A stretch of DNA of 64,000 bases from Sabellastarte sp. h YS-2021. Its lineage: Eukaryota; Annelida; Polychaeta; Sabellida; Sabellidae. The position numbers and the translations under genes were made by a program. The DNA lies in assembly GCA_964017235.1 (NCBI GenBank), contig OZ024936.1:31890040-31954039 (forward strand). Direction: 5' to 3'. The notes beneath the pieces were generated by a model. The model had not been told where the DNA came from and did not search any database. It worked only from the letters and a program-made list of their open reading frames with translations. Every line of letters starts with the position of its first letter. Positions within the stretch are counted from its first letter, which is position 1. This document shows positions 1 through 11,974 of this stretch, one piece after another.

Positions 1-1503
1 TTAGGTCAAAAATGACAAGCTAGCTCAAAGGTCAAATCAAGGTCACTCTAACCCCACACTCGGGTCAGAGTGAGCAGTAAGAGAAGTTATGGGTAAACCA
101 CCAGCCAGTACTAACTGAGATGACCTCAAGTTTACAATACAATGAATGCAACAGGACATGTATTCTATGCTATTGAGATATAGGAAATGCTGTGACAAAT
201 TAATGCTTGTCTTTCTTTTCAAATATAAGTTTGAAATCAAAAGTTAATTAAATAAAATAATAATTAAAATATTTATAAGAGTGAGTAAAACAATGGCAAT
301 TTTCTATCCTGATAGTTAAAATTTGGTGATTATGACAATACACTGTGTTACATAATGTGTTTGAAGTACTCTGTGAGTGTGAACACACAAAGGTGTCAAC
401 TATCAGTTATTGAAAGTGCTGTGTGAATGTTAATAGCATAATAGGATTATGCAAGTACAACGTGGTCTGCAAAGACTGGAAGTTTGGACCTGGGTCCTTT
501 TTTGTAGAACCAGAGACCCTGGCTACTTGTTTTTTGCCCTTGCTATACATGTGTTGCACTACTTACCATGATAAAATTTTGATTTTCATATATTTTCAAC
601 ATAATGATTTGGATAAAACTTTAGCACATAATATCTAAGGGACATACCTATCTAATGAGCTATTAGACATTAAAATATGTTGAGCAAAAGTCAAGATATA
701 GAGGTTTAAAGTTCAAAAAGTGTCAAAATATAGAATCATAATTGATTTTTTCTTCTATGTTTAAAATGTGTTGACACACAACGAGTGTGAACATATAAGA
801 ATATCAATTACCAGTCTTGACAGAATTGTGGATATATTTATGGTATAACATTATGCACCTATAATGTGTCACACACAGGTATGTCAGTCCTGTTATTATT
901 GTTAAAATGGATAAAATATTATGCAGATAGAACGGGTTTACATAGATGTTTGAAATAGAATTAATCTCATGTTGAACAATGGCAATTATCTGTCAGGACA
1001 GTTTATAGATTTGCAAACCGCTGGGTATTGAATCAGCACAAAAGTGTTGAAGTAGAATTGATTTCATGTTTACTTTAGAAGTCTAAAATATTACAATATG
1101 TCAAACCATTATGGGAAAGGGATTTTCACTTAATGTGGTAAAATTTTGTTATTATATATCTTCTTTATTAATTTAAATAAGGTTCTCCATTTTGTCTGGC
1201 CATACTAAAATCTTATTCACTGCAAAGTTTTGGTTTTGTTTACTTTTTGATGTTTTATGGAGTTACTCAACAAGAATTTTTTTAAATGTTACCCGACTGC
1301 AATTGTTACAAATGTACTTCTTAATGTATGAACTAAAGTTCATCACAGACTGCATATGCAACTTGCACTTGTACATATTTACAAAAAGCTCAATCTGCAC
1401 GTATTGTGATGGAAAACAATTGTATTTTAGTTTTGAGTGGTCACTCTTGGAAAACATATTTTTGGTAAAAATGAAAAATTAGTAACAATCTAAAAATATG
1501 TAG
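1..1503. other. Intergenic, no gene seen
   Basis: This AT-rich stretch has stop codons in all frames at short intervals and no recognisable protein. The first 50 bases contain three AGGTCA hexamers, a motif that recurs elsewhere in the window. The short ORFs here start with TTG or GTG and look like chance. Confidence 0.6.
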
Positions 1504-3065
1504 TATGAACGTCAGGGGATTAAAAGAAAAAAACTTGTGTTTAACTAAAGGATAAAAAGTATTCAATTTGTTGTTTACAGGACATCCATGCTGTTGAGAA
1601 AAATAAACAATTGTTTGATTGTGGATTTGAAGTAATAATTCATCAAAGTCTTCTGAAAGCTTGGGTGTAGAGATATTATTTCAGGAAAATCTTAATTTTA
1701 AAGTTATTGAGATAGACAAGGATGTAGTGGGTAATTTATTGCTCCTACAGTTACATGTTTTCGAATTTCATTTTATCTATGTGTAATATATGGTCCCAAT
1801 GTGTAATATATGGTCCCAATGTGTAATATATGGGTATCGTATCTATGTTATCGTTATCTATGTGTAATATATGGTCCCAATGTGTAATATATGGGTATCG
1901 TAAAGAAAATCCTGTGAAAGCTAGAATGGAGGTCCTGAATATGATTGAAGGATTGGATCTGGTAGATACATGGAGATCTGAAAATAACTATTCTAAAAAT
2001 TTACATGGGTAAGTGGAAAAAATGTGAAAATGGCAAGGCTTGATTACGTTTTGGTAATCCCTCACATTCATGCTAAGATAAGCAAACACATCAATAGTTT
2101 TGGATATAGGAGTTATGACTCTTTAAAAGGTATTGATCTTGATGTTAAACATATTGAACCTGGTAAAGGTTTTTGGAAATTTAATTCTTCCATCCTGCAG
2201 GATCAAGAATATGGAACATTGGTGAAAAATGAAATAAAAAATGTAATTAAAGATTTGACAGAGGGTCAAGAACCACAGAAAACCTGGGAACTTTGTTGAG
2301 AATAATATAATTTCAGATATTGAAGTAATGAAAGAAGAATTGAAGGTTTTAAGAGAAAACCAGTTGAAAGTTAATCTGTTAAGGGCTAGACTTTCCTCAA
2401 GTCCTTTTGTCTTAGGTATTATATGAGGACAGAATGACTTTTTACCAGAATGTGGGGCTGACATTTCAGATAAGTCTTGGCATTGTATGAATTCATAATG
2501 ATTCCATGTATGTCGGATTTCGTGGAATAAGAAATACAAAGACTTGGAGCAAGTCTAGGCCAGGAGCAAGTTATTTTGATTTTGAGAAACCCAAGACGTT
2601 TTTTTTTTTTTGTAATTTGGAGGAAAAAAATTACATTAATAAGGTTGTAAATAGAGTACGGACAAGTAAAGGGGTATAAATTAGCAGGGGATTTTGAAAA
2701 AAATTGAAAAAAAAAATTTATAAAAGAATTTTGAGCAAAGTAAACATAAAGAAAATCAGCTATTAGATAAAAATCCATTCTTAGATTATAATAATATTAA
2801 AAAGTTAAGCATAATAAAGTGAGAGGGTCTTAGTAATGAGAAAGAGATCATAAAAGTGCTTAAATATGAAAGGTGGTAAATACCCAGGAGTAGATGGTTA
2901 TACGGCAGAGTTCTATAAATGTTTTTGGAAAGATATTGGTAACTTTGTTCGAGAGAGCTTGAATGAGTCTTTCACTAATGGGATATTGTCAATTACACAA
3001 AACAGGGTTTAATTACTCTACTCCTAAAAGAAAATAAGCTAAGAGAATTAATAAAGAATATTTTA
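1504..3065 (+). mobile_element. Decayed L1-like non-LTR retrotransposon (endonuclease and start of RT)
   Basis: Broken ORF2 of an L1/Tx1-type LINE, read across several frames. The order matches that family. An endonuclease start (NVRGLKEK, near 1507) comes first, then GVEILF (near 1665) and LLLQLHVF. Next is the endonuclease end (EVLNMIEGLDLVDTWR near 1930, ARLDYVLV near 2036), followed by the linker GKGFWKFN (near 2165). The first RT block, GVDGYTAEFYKCFWKDIG, lies near 2890. Several stops and frameshifts make it non-functional. The catalytic RT and the 3' end are absent, so it was cut off at about 3.06 kb. Assignment to the L1 side rests on the GFWKFN linker and the EFYK...FW block. No flanking target duplication was found. 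Confidence 0.75.
1776..1902 (+). repeat. 20-bp tandem repeat inside the LINE
   Basis: The unit GTGTAATATATGGTCCCAAT occurs at 1781 and 1801, is followed by a variant at 1821, and recurs with its variant at 1862 and 1882. It lies where L1 endonucleases encode a Cys-Asn-Ile-Tyr stretch, so a short piece of the ORF was amplified in place after decay. Confidence 0.85.
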
Positions 3066-3750
3066 TATTTTTATAGGAATCTGGCCTGCTCTCGAAAAAT
3101 ACGTCTTTGCTTCTCCCGCCATTTCTGCAATGTATTGTGGGTAATCCAATCTACTGAATCCACCCTCGTGAGATAGATTCATGGATTCCTAATCCGTTTG
3201 GTGAATCTGTACACTCCGCAAGTGAATCCGTTAATCTGACAAATCTAGATTTCTTGGATTGCACCAAAGGAAAATGCCTAGTGGTTTTCAATACCTCCTT
3301 TAAATGTCACTTGGTATTTTGAAGGATCAACATTCAAACATAAACAAATGATTACACAGTTTTTCTTAAATCGAATTTCTTAGTCAGAGAGTAGATGTTT
3401 GTTATGCACAACCTCGATCAGAACAACATGATTTGCACTTAGAAGCAAGGTTGAGTACAGCAAGTGTAGAGTCAGTAAAGGAACCTGACTGTCTCCTCCC
3501 TCCCCTGTCCAAAGAAAAAAACAGCACTAATTCCCATTGGCTGTGGCATTATTTCTTCTTGCAACCCAAAAGTAATACCAGAGCCACACACTTGCAGCTA
3601 TTTGATTTTCGTATTTCAGTCATTATATTCCCAACGTTTGAAGCACTTAAAATATTATTGGAAAATTGGATAGAAAAGTTGTGCACATTCCAATGTATTG
3701 TTTTATTATTTTTATGTTTGGATGATCATTGACATCTGATTTATTGTAAA
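3066..3750. other. Intergenic, no gene seen
   Basis: No convincing gene. Between about 3145 and 3260 the motif TGGATTC/GAATCCA recurs in both orientations, suggesting a worn foldback. A 99-codon frame at 3433-3732 has no recognisable motif and no good start context. Confidence 0.4.
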
Positions 3751-3857
3751 AATAAACTATGTATGCGCGGACTTTATTGGCGATTCGGCCCGAGTCCTTT
3801 ATTTAGAGGGTATTTTTTGATTGAATCGCCAATAAAGTCCAAGCAAGAGTAGTTTAT
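3751..3857. mobile_element. 107-bp foldback (mini-MITE)
   Basis: Two arms of about 36 bp face each other. The inner 18 bp (GGACTTTATTGGCGATTC at 3769-3786, reverse complement at 3823-3840) are perfect. The outer part (AATAAACTA at 3751-3759 against TAGTTTATT at 3849-3857) is also paired, with mismatches between. The loop is about 36 bp. Transcribed, it would form a long hairpin. The structure fits a tiny non-autonomous DNA transposon. Confidence 0.7.
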
Positions 3858-6800
3858 TTCTATTATAAAACGATTATTGATGTTGTATCCAATGTTCCCT
3901 GGTTTTTAACTTGTTTTTAAATTTAATTTTGAGGTTATATTGCACAATCATGTTTGTAGAATGGAACAGCGGACATTTGTGTCTCTATAATGGACTCTCA
4001 CGAAGTGCGCAGAGACGCATTTTTGTTCACTGTGCAGCTCTCCGTTTTGTAATTGGGAAGCAAACTTTATAAAATCATTTTAAATACATATAAAAGCTTA
4101 CCAGTATAAGTGTATTGTTACAACCCTTGTGGCACACTGACATCTACTTGTGTGTCTCTATTTACAAAAAATCTAACAAAGATAATGTTTCACTGAGATA
4201 TAATTATTGTACTATTGATAAATAAATATCACTGAAAAACTAGAGTTAGAGTCACTTAAAGATAATAAATGCAGCACAATATCCGTTTTAGTTGTGTATT
4301 AGTACTGATCATTAACTAGGTTGTGTCCTCGCATTTCATTGGTGGTCAAGTGGTCACCTTGTAGCAGACCTTCATGCTCTGCCATTTGCATTTTGGAGGT
4401 GAACGGGGTCACGCTGCAGTTTTCACCCACCCAATAACCCTCCCTAGAGTTGCATATTATGTATTGCATTATTGTTGTTAGAACATATTACTGCCATATC
4501 TTGTTTTTCAGATTGATATTATTTGTCATGGCTGATGTAGATGGTCACACTCACATTGCTTGCTCACTCAAGGGTAAAGATCTAGCCCTATTGGGCTGCT
4601 TCCCGACTGGAGCCTCATAATGGATACAGTATAGTGGCATACCTTTTCTGGCTTCAGCTGTCATGTCCTGCAATGTGGTATTATATTTATATTATGAACT
4701 TTACCTTATTGCTTTGTCTTCGGTAGTAACTGTCTTATTATGCTTATTGCTATTTACATCATCACTAATGATAACCATTTATTCTCTTGTGTTATATTGT
4801 ATCAGTTAGTGTACAGTTAGTGTTATATTACATTATCAACGTTAGTATCAGTTAGTGTACAGTTAGTGTTATATTACATTATCAACGTTAGTAATATTCA
4901 TTAGTAACCATATTGTATTATTTACTAGCTATTTAGAAGATTGCTTTCCATTACTTCTTCCCTTGAATCTATTCGGCTACTTTTATAGTAGCCATTTGTA
5001 ACTTAACTAACTGCTTGTATATTTTGCCCCATTCTCTCCAAAATTCAAGATGATGTCATCTGTTACGACTTTAAAACTCTTTTATTCACTTGCTTTTATT
5101 CATGCTGTGGTTTGTAACTTGTGATTTGTCCTGACAAACCATTTGTGAAGTGTGCTTTATGATAATTATGTACTGCTACTGCACTAGAATTATTGTGATA
5201 ATGTCCCATTATAGTACATCTTGTTATACATTATATTTACTTAACTTTTTAGTATTTTATATTATTGCAGTCTACGTTGCTTGTATATAACAATTTTAAC
5301 TTGATTTTACATATGCACTTATTCTGGCAATCAAGTTAATGCAATTCTTGAGTTCTTTTATGTTAGTGTTAAGGGGCCATATTATTCGGTCACGTAAGGG
5401 TTGCCATTCTGTAGCTAGATGAATTACAGGCCTAATATCATTTATTAATGCTATTGTTTCTCTGTCTTCCTCATCATCTGGTTTACATCTTGGATCTTCC
5501 CTGGCTGTAACCTACCTTTCCTCTTTAAAACCTTTATTACAGCTTTCTCCTCTTATGGCTGAAATTTTAATCTTAAATTGTAGAATTAAACATTTTTTTC
5601 ACATCAGTACTGTTCATCCAGATATAATTCATAATAATTCTCCTCACTGGTGGGTGAACTCTTCATCTGAAAAATTATATAATTATACACTTAATAATTC
5701 GCTTTATATCATCACCAGCCATGTAGATATAATCCATAGTCGTATTTTGATCACTGATTTACGTGTGTGCAACACACCTTTCCTCCACCATGACCTGGGA
5801 ACATCAGTAACTTCTGGCATTGCAACGAACTTTTACATGTATTCACTATTGGGTAAATAATGCTTCGTCAGTTGGGTATTGTTTTTACCTTCACTGACGT
5901 GCTGGTCATTTCAAGGTCGACAAACACTGACCTTTCACCTTTGTATATTGATTATGCTATGTTTCTGTTTTCCTCCAAGGTCATGTGATCAGGTCAGTTT
6001 TAGACCTTGACCTTAATGTGGAGGTCATGATTAAGTTCTTTCTAATGCCAGATCTTGCAGTATTACAAACATTTTAAATTAAATATGCATATGTCAAAGA
6101 AGTAGAAATAGAAATATAAAACCCATTTATTGTGTTATTTCTTGTCTTGGGACTCCCTGGGGGCTGTACAGCATAATATCCATTTTTTCTGTGGTGGCGT
6201 TTAGGAGTGGCGTTATGGGGTGGCGTTGTGGTTTGGTGGCGTTTTGACTGTATTTTACTTTTTCATTATTATTATTGGCATCAGACCAATATGTTTAGAG
6301 CTTGAATATTCCTCGTTCCACTAGAGAGATTTTGTGTCATTCTCGTGTGACAATGACGCATAGCATTACACTGTCTGGTATAAACCATGCTTGTCTGTGT
6401 CATGAAAATGAAAAATGAAATGCACTGGGGCATGATATTATTCTTACCAAATACTGCAAACGGGTGAACATTTTAGCTGAATGCATATTTTGTTTATTTT
6501 CAGGCCTAAAGAAATTCACTTGCATGAGTTATCACTGACGACCAATTTAATATATCCTTGATTATGCTAGAAAAGGAAGGAAATAATATGCGAGTTATTC
6601 AATGATAGGCTTCTTGCTAGGCTTATATGGCACTTTAGTCCGACCAATAATATTAAGGAGTAAATACTTAACCTGAGAACATATGCGTGTGATGAATAAA
6701 GGTGAGGTCAGAGGTCACATGAAGGTCTGTTAGCCCATATACCCGACAATTCAATCTGACCAAGAATGCTCAAGTTCCATAACCGAGATATATTTTGTAC

Positions 6801-7393
6801 TTAGAAAATAAAACTATAAAGAGGTTCACTTGACTTATACAACATGGGTAATGACAAAATATGAACCACTGTAGGTTTAATATCAAAAGTATAACAGATT
6901 TAAAAGCCTAAGTTTGATATTTTAACTTGTTTGTCTTCCTGCTAAATATATTTTACCGGAAAAATAGAACTCTTCCCATTAATCATAGTAATACCATATA
7001 GAAATGACAACTGACTTATCATGGGAGATAAATGGATTGGCCATCTGTAATTCATTTAGTCTGGGTTAACCAATACCAGATACTACTACTAATAATAATA
7101 ATAAGCTCACTGAAAACAATTGGTAAATACGAGTATTGACTGAAATTTTTATTGAATTACTGAATTCACCAGCAATGTGCATAATTCCCAAAAAGCAAAG
7201 TCCCTTATTGTAACAAAACTTATAATCCCCCCAAAAAAGAAAGAAAGAAATTATATTACACCATAAAACTCTAGTAAATGCTAAAACAGATGTTACTGGT
7301 CTCTCATCTCTTTTCTTAAAAAGTGGACTAGTATCCCCATCTACCAGCGGTATATCGTGGCAACAGATAAAGTGTACATATAAGTCACATGAC
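3858..7393. other. Intergenic, no gene seen apart from a 46-bp tandem duplication
   Basis: No exon with both a recognisable product and splice signals. A 101-codon frame at 5555-5860 has no known motif. AGGTCA-type hexamers cluster at 5913-6040 and as a direct repeat at 6705-6717. Confidence 0.45.
4801..4892. repeat. Perfect 46-bp tandem duplication
   Basis: A 46-bp unit starting ATCAGTTAGTGTACAG occupies 4801-4846 and is repeated without mismatch at 4847-4892. The identity points to a recent event. The unit itself contains the shorter repeat AGTTAGTGT. Confidence 0.95.
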
Positions 7394-7408
7394 TTTAAAA
7401 ACCAACTG

Positions 7409-7644
7409 GGGGCCACGGTGGCAGAGTGGTAACACTCTCGCCTCCCACCTCTGCGGCCGGGGATCGATCCCCGTCATGGCCGTAAGTGGGAAAGCTGGTA
7501 GTTGCTTGCCGTTGGTCGGCAGTTTACAGTACACAACCCTAGCGAACTCTATGTACTGGTTTCCTCTGCCCTTCCAACTACCCGTCGTGATATGACCTGT
7601 ACAGTGTTGAAAGCGACGTAAAACCCCAAATAAACAATAAACAA
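7409..7644 (+). mobile_element. tRNA-derived SINE, copy 1, with 15-bp target duplication
   Basis: The tRNA-like head carries an A-box-like TGGCAGAGTGG and a B-box-like region (GGGGATCGATCCCC). It is followed by the family body (AAGCTGGTAGTTGCTTGCCG, then the TGTACAGTGTTGAAAGCGACG tail) and an A-rich AAATAAACAATAAAC end. The 15-bp sequence TTTAAAAACCAACTG flanks it at 7394-7408 and 7645-7659, which proves insertion by retroposition. It is full length. Confidence 0.95.
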
Positions 7645-7659
7645 TTTAAAAACCAACTG

Positions 7660-8687
7660 TGGTTAAACCAAAATTCAGTCTTTACCGTTATCTTAACTTT
7701 GAGGCCAATGTTTTAGCTAAGTCATCCTCTATGATATCTTTGGAAGCCCAGTATTTAGCTAAGCAGAAAAATCAAATTTAAATCCATGACTTAGCCAAAG
7801 ACTGGCTAAGTTGAAAACCCTTTATTGACTCGTATTTATAGGACACCACAAAGGTGTGAGTACTCTTCACGTTACTGGTGAGATCAAACCAAACCCTAAG
7901 ATATCAGGACTTATGTAACGATTTCTTGGAACAAAGGGAATAAAAAATTACAGCCTATGTATCTACATATCATGAGAAATACAACAAAGGAATCTCTTAT
8001 CCATTCTGTATCTTGACACGAAATGTCTATATTATATAGACAAGACACGGAAAAAGATATGAAAAATGAAATCTGGTTCAAATGAAATTGAGAAACAATC
8101 TTTGGAATATATCATCCTTCACTGAAAGTATTTCAAAGGTACCTTTATTTGTGTTCAATGTCACTCGTAGGAGATTTTGTATAGCTTCTGCACGGATAGC
8201 TGGTTGAGGGGAGTTGAGGATATTAGTGCAGACTGGTTAGTCAAGATTCCATAGTGTGAACCATAAGGCATTAGCAAGCTACCTTCATATTTTCTCAATA
8301 GTCTACCTACACATGTATGGGAGGCTTACAACATCCAATGCCTGATTTGCAACAGCAATTTTTTACCACCTTCCCAATTCTTATCAAGAAATATTGTTTT
8401 ATTTCAACAAATGACACTGCAATCCTACATTTTACCTTCTCAGAAAAAATATCTGTTGCAAATCAGATGTTAGGTGTCTCAAATCGCACTGGGATATATG
8501 TAAACAAAGGGGGGAACAGCGTCACAAAATTGGGTGTCGCAAGATACAAACTGAATACATGTGTGCGTAGACTTGATGTTGAGTTGGGATTGGTTCTCAT
8601 AAAATGTGTGAAAATCCCCATCTTTTATTGCTAAACAATTGTTAATGTATCTTTGCTCTATTTAATAATATATATATGAGAAGTATG
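7660..8687. other. Intergenic, no gene seen
   Basis: The stretch 7690-7830 contains scattered TTAGCTAAG/CTTAGCC words similar to the ends of the foldback elements at 10.8 and 12.3 kb, probably a worn relative. No gene was recognised. The 105-codon frame at 8317-8634 has no motif. Confidence 0.4.
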
Positions 8688-8699
8688 ATAAGAACAATA

Positions 8700-8951
8700 T
8701 AGGGGCCACGGTGGCAGAGTGGTAACACTCTCACCTCCCACCTCTGAGGCCAGGGTTCGATTCCCGGCACGGCCTCAATTGGGAGAGCTGGTATTTCCTT
8801 GCCGTTGGTCGGCAGTTCACAGTACAGAACCCTAACAAACTGTATGTACTGGTTTCCTCTGCCCTTCCAACTACCTGTCGTGATATGACCTGTACAGTGT
8901 TGAAAGCGACGTAAAACCACAAATAATAATAAATAATAACAAATAATAATT
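8700..8951 (+). mobile_element. tRNA-derived SINE, copy 2, with 12-bp target duplication
   Basis: Same family as the copy at 7409. It has the best-preserved head: A-box TGGCAGAGTGG and B-box GGTTCGATTCC near 8754. The body is complete and ends in an AAATAATAATAAATAATAAC tail. ATAAGAACAATA flanks it at 8688-8699 and 8952-8963. Confidence 0.95.
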
Positions 8952-8963
8952 ATAAGAACAATA

Positions 8964-9616
8964 GAATATCCTATATTATCAAATTGTATTTTAGAAGGAA
9001 TGTAGTTGGATTTTAGTTTTTAACTGAAGCAAAGTTTCTTATTGCTTTATACATCATTGCATGAATATGTAACATTTTAACATGAATAATATATAATATC
9101 TAAATAAAACATTACACATGAAAACTTCATGTTGATCAAATACTCGTACAAGGCACAAATGACACTGCACTCGTACAAGGCACATAATAATAAGTAAATG
9201 GGAAAATCCAGATTTTTTGTGTATCCAAACAATGATCCAGATCACTCTCAAATTTGATGTGATCTAAGTTGGACCTAGACCCTTCTTCTGATTTAAAAAA
9301 AGAAAGATCCAACCAGTAGTATTTGCATAATCCTGCTAACAAACAAAGAAACAAACAGACAAATAATCATGAAAAAATAACACCTCCTTGGCGGAGGTAA
9401 TAATCTGTTGCAGTAATCCATTTTTCTTTGTGATAAGAGAAATATGTCTCAAGCATGACTGTAGGAAACATTGTGGCAGAGTCACGGTCAAAGGTCAGAC
9501 TAAGGTCACACTATGACATAGCACATTTACAATCCCTAACCAATTTCCCTACACCTTACAGTTTCTGAGATACAGCCTGGACAGGATACATTTCCCGCCT
9601 CCCACCAACCGACCGG
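8964..9616. other. Intergenic, no gene seen
   Basis: No gene. It contains a degenerate repeat (CACTCGTACAAGGCAC and similar, 9143-9184). A nuclear-receptor-like direct repeat (CGGTCA-A-AGGTCA) lies at 9485-9497. Confidence 0.45.
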
Positions 9617-9625
9617 CTGTCCATT

Positions 9626-9834
9626 TTATTTATTTATTTATTTGGGGTCTCCTTTTTTTGGTCGCTTTCAACACTGTACAGGGCATATCACGACTTGTAG
9701 TTTGGAGGGAAGGTGAAACCAGTGCATACAGATGATCAAGGTTCTGTACTGTAAACTGCCGACCAGGCCGGGAACTGAACCCCAATCTAAGAGATGGAGG
9801 CGAGAGTGTTACCAGTCTACCATCGTGGGCCCGC
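9626..9834 (-). mobile_element. tRNA-derived SINE, copy 3, reverse strand
   Basis: Reverse-oriented and more diverged member of the same family. The tail (TTATTTATTTATTTGGGG) lies at the low end and the tRNA-like head at the high end. CTGTCCATT flanks it at 9617-9625 and 9835-9843. The body has gained TTTTTTT near 9650 and lost part of the usual sequence. Confidence 0.9.
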
Positions 9835-9843
9835 CTGTCCATT

Positions 9844-10796
9844 CAGATGGATGCCATGGGTGAAAACAATGCCTACATTTAAACAATCTAGAATCATAAT
9901 TTGGTCACTCTTCAGTGACTACAAGTAAAGGTACAAACATGGTACACCTTTGAAGGAATCAATGAAGTGTGACAATCAAGTTTTTTTTTTCTCAAAATAG
10001 ACCCATGGACTGATCTAAGGATTTTCAGCAATTAGAGACAAAGAAAGCAATGTTTATAATATTTGTAGAAATATTTAGGAAATGATATCTGGTCCAATAA
10101 TAAGGGATGACATCTATGCTATCAATATTAAAATTTATTAAATATGGTATGTATTATTAAGGTTCAAAGTTAAAAGTTCATTAAATTAGACCCATTCACT
10201 GATCATTACTACCCTCAAACAACACTTCATTTTCTTGGACTAGAAACATGCAGAGACACTACTCCACTCTTGATTTGGGTAAAATAGGCTCTTTATTTGA
10301 TTACTAGCCAACATATATAGTACACTTCAAATGGGTGAATTATTCAGCCAATGTTTACCATTTTGTCGAAAAATAGTCCCATAAAGTGATGCCAGGGTTT
10401 TCAACAATTGGAGACAGAAAAAAATAACAGTTTTAATATTTTCACCAATACTAGAAGGGTAATATGTGGCACAATGATAAAGAGGTAACGCGTCTATTAT
10501 TTGAGCCCTTATATGTAAAATAGTGTTTGAGGTGTTGAGGTTCAAAGTATAAATTCACTAAAATAAGACCCCAAAACTGATCCACGCTTCTATTTACAAT
10601 TGCCAAAAGGACTACAATGAAAAGTTCAATTTGGAATTTTGGAAAAAAATTGTGCATAGACATTAAAAAATGGTCCTTTACAATTAGAAATAAATAAATT
10701 TAGAAAATATTACATAAGCAGTTCCCGAGTAAATATATGGTGTCACAAATTGGGGCCATAATTCCTTATTAAACAGATAGTTAATTAATCAAAAAC
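9844..10796. other. Intergenic, no gene seen
   Basis: Contains three loosely similar segments (near 9990, 10360 and 10560) with the pattern 'AAAATAGACCCATGGACTGATC...ATTTTCAGCAATTGGAGACA'. They suggest an old dispersed tandem repeat of roughly 200-350 bp. No gene was recognised. Confidence 0.4.
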
Positions 10797-11388
10797 CTGG
10801 GGCCGATTTCACTAAAAGACTTAAACTAAGTCCCTTTATTGGCTAAGTCGGGGACTTAAATCTAAGACTTTGGTCTTAGCTAGGTCTGGGACTTAAATGG
10901 ATTTCACAAAGGGGTGACTTAGTTAAGCCCAAGCTTATCAAATAACCACAGTGGTTTTCTGTGTCATGTGACCTTTTATATCTATTCAAAATATAATATT
11001 GGTGCCATGAATCCTTCATTTGATGTATTTTATCTAAGGGAAAGGGCTGTTTTGAAATGGAAAACCTTGTTGCCACATATAAACTTCCAAAAGACCACTT
11101 TAGTGAGGTGTTCTGTGTAATTATACTTTATTTACAGCCATTTCAAATTTTGAAGTGGAGAAAAGTTTATGGCGGCCATATTTAAGTCCTCTTTACAAAA
11201 TTTAAGCCCACTACCAACCAGACTTAAATCTAAGTCCACTGACTTAGCAAATCCATGGACTTAGCCCCTTTGTGAAATCCACTAAGTCTAAGCCCGCTGA
11301 CTTAGCACATTTTTGACAGAATTTAAGACCAAAGTCTTAAACTTAAGCCCAAAACCAGGCTTAAGTCCGTTCATGAAATCGGCCCCTG
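10797..11388. mobile_element. Long-inverted-repeat MITE, copy A
   Basis: The ends are GGGGCCGATTTCACTAAAAG at the left and its near complement (GTTCATGAAATCGGCCCC) at the right. The subterminal arms are built of alternating TTAAGTC/GACTTA words over about 130 bp on each side. The centre holds AATAACCACAGTGGTTTTCT and CATGTGACCTTTT, shared with the element at 12.3 kb. No ORF, so non-autonomous. Superfamily not assigned, because the target duplication is unclear (CTG on both sides is possible). Confidence 0.8.
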
Positions 11389-11974
11389 GAAATATTGACA
11401 ATTGAGTTTTCTCCAGAACAGTCACATATAATCATGTGTTCCCTACAGCAGTTTATGTGAAAGATTGTGGTTATCAATAAAAACTGAATAATAAATCAAA
11501 ATTAAATAAATCAGTTAGCCCCAATCACCCTCATGAAGTGAAAGCATGGAGGTAATATAATTGCTGTAAACTTTAAATTGAGGTAAAGGTCAATGTGAAG
11601 GTCAGCTGAGGTCATGAAATGAGGTCAATGATATGAAGTGAGAAGTAAGAAATGCAAGGTTTTATTTACATGTTAGAAAACAATAAAGATATTTATATTT
11701 TACATTAAAATGGTTTAAAAACTTTGCACCAACAGTGGGCATACCAAGATATAAAACAGTCATAAAATCAGTGTTAACTACATGAACATAATAAGTTAAA
11801 CATCATGCACATCTACACTGGGTTTCAGGATATAAAAAACTTCTCCCCAAATTGTAAATCATTCTGAACATATATATATGTCTATAGATAGTTCTCTTTG
11901 TTTCATGGGTCTTTTTATTGGCACAGGATTCTAGATTGTAATAGTTGCAGGATATTGAACGAGTAATTTTACTT
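11389..11974. other. Intergenic, no gene seen
   Basis: AT-rich, with AGGTCA-type hexamers at 11583-11633 in one orientation. No coding frame of note. Confidence 0.45.

Noticed and set aside
7420..7480. Possible tRNA genes at 7.4, 8.7, 34.5 and 54 kb
   Set aside because: A- and B-box words are present, but each sits at the head of a SINE with family body, tail and target duplication, and no cloverleaf closes well.
7389..7595. ORFs spanning SINE copies (also 8642-8922, 33595-33983, 54004-54413)
   Set aside because: The same peptide fragments recur at every SINE copy in either strand; they are translation of the repeat.
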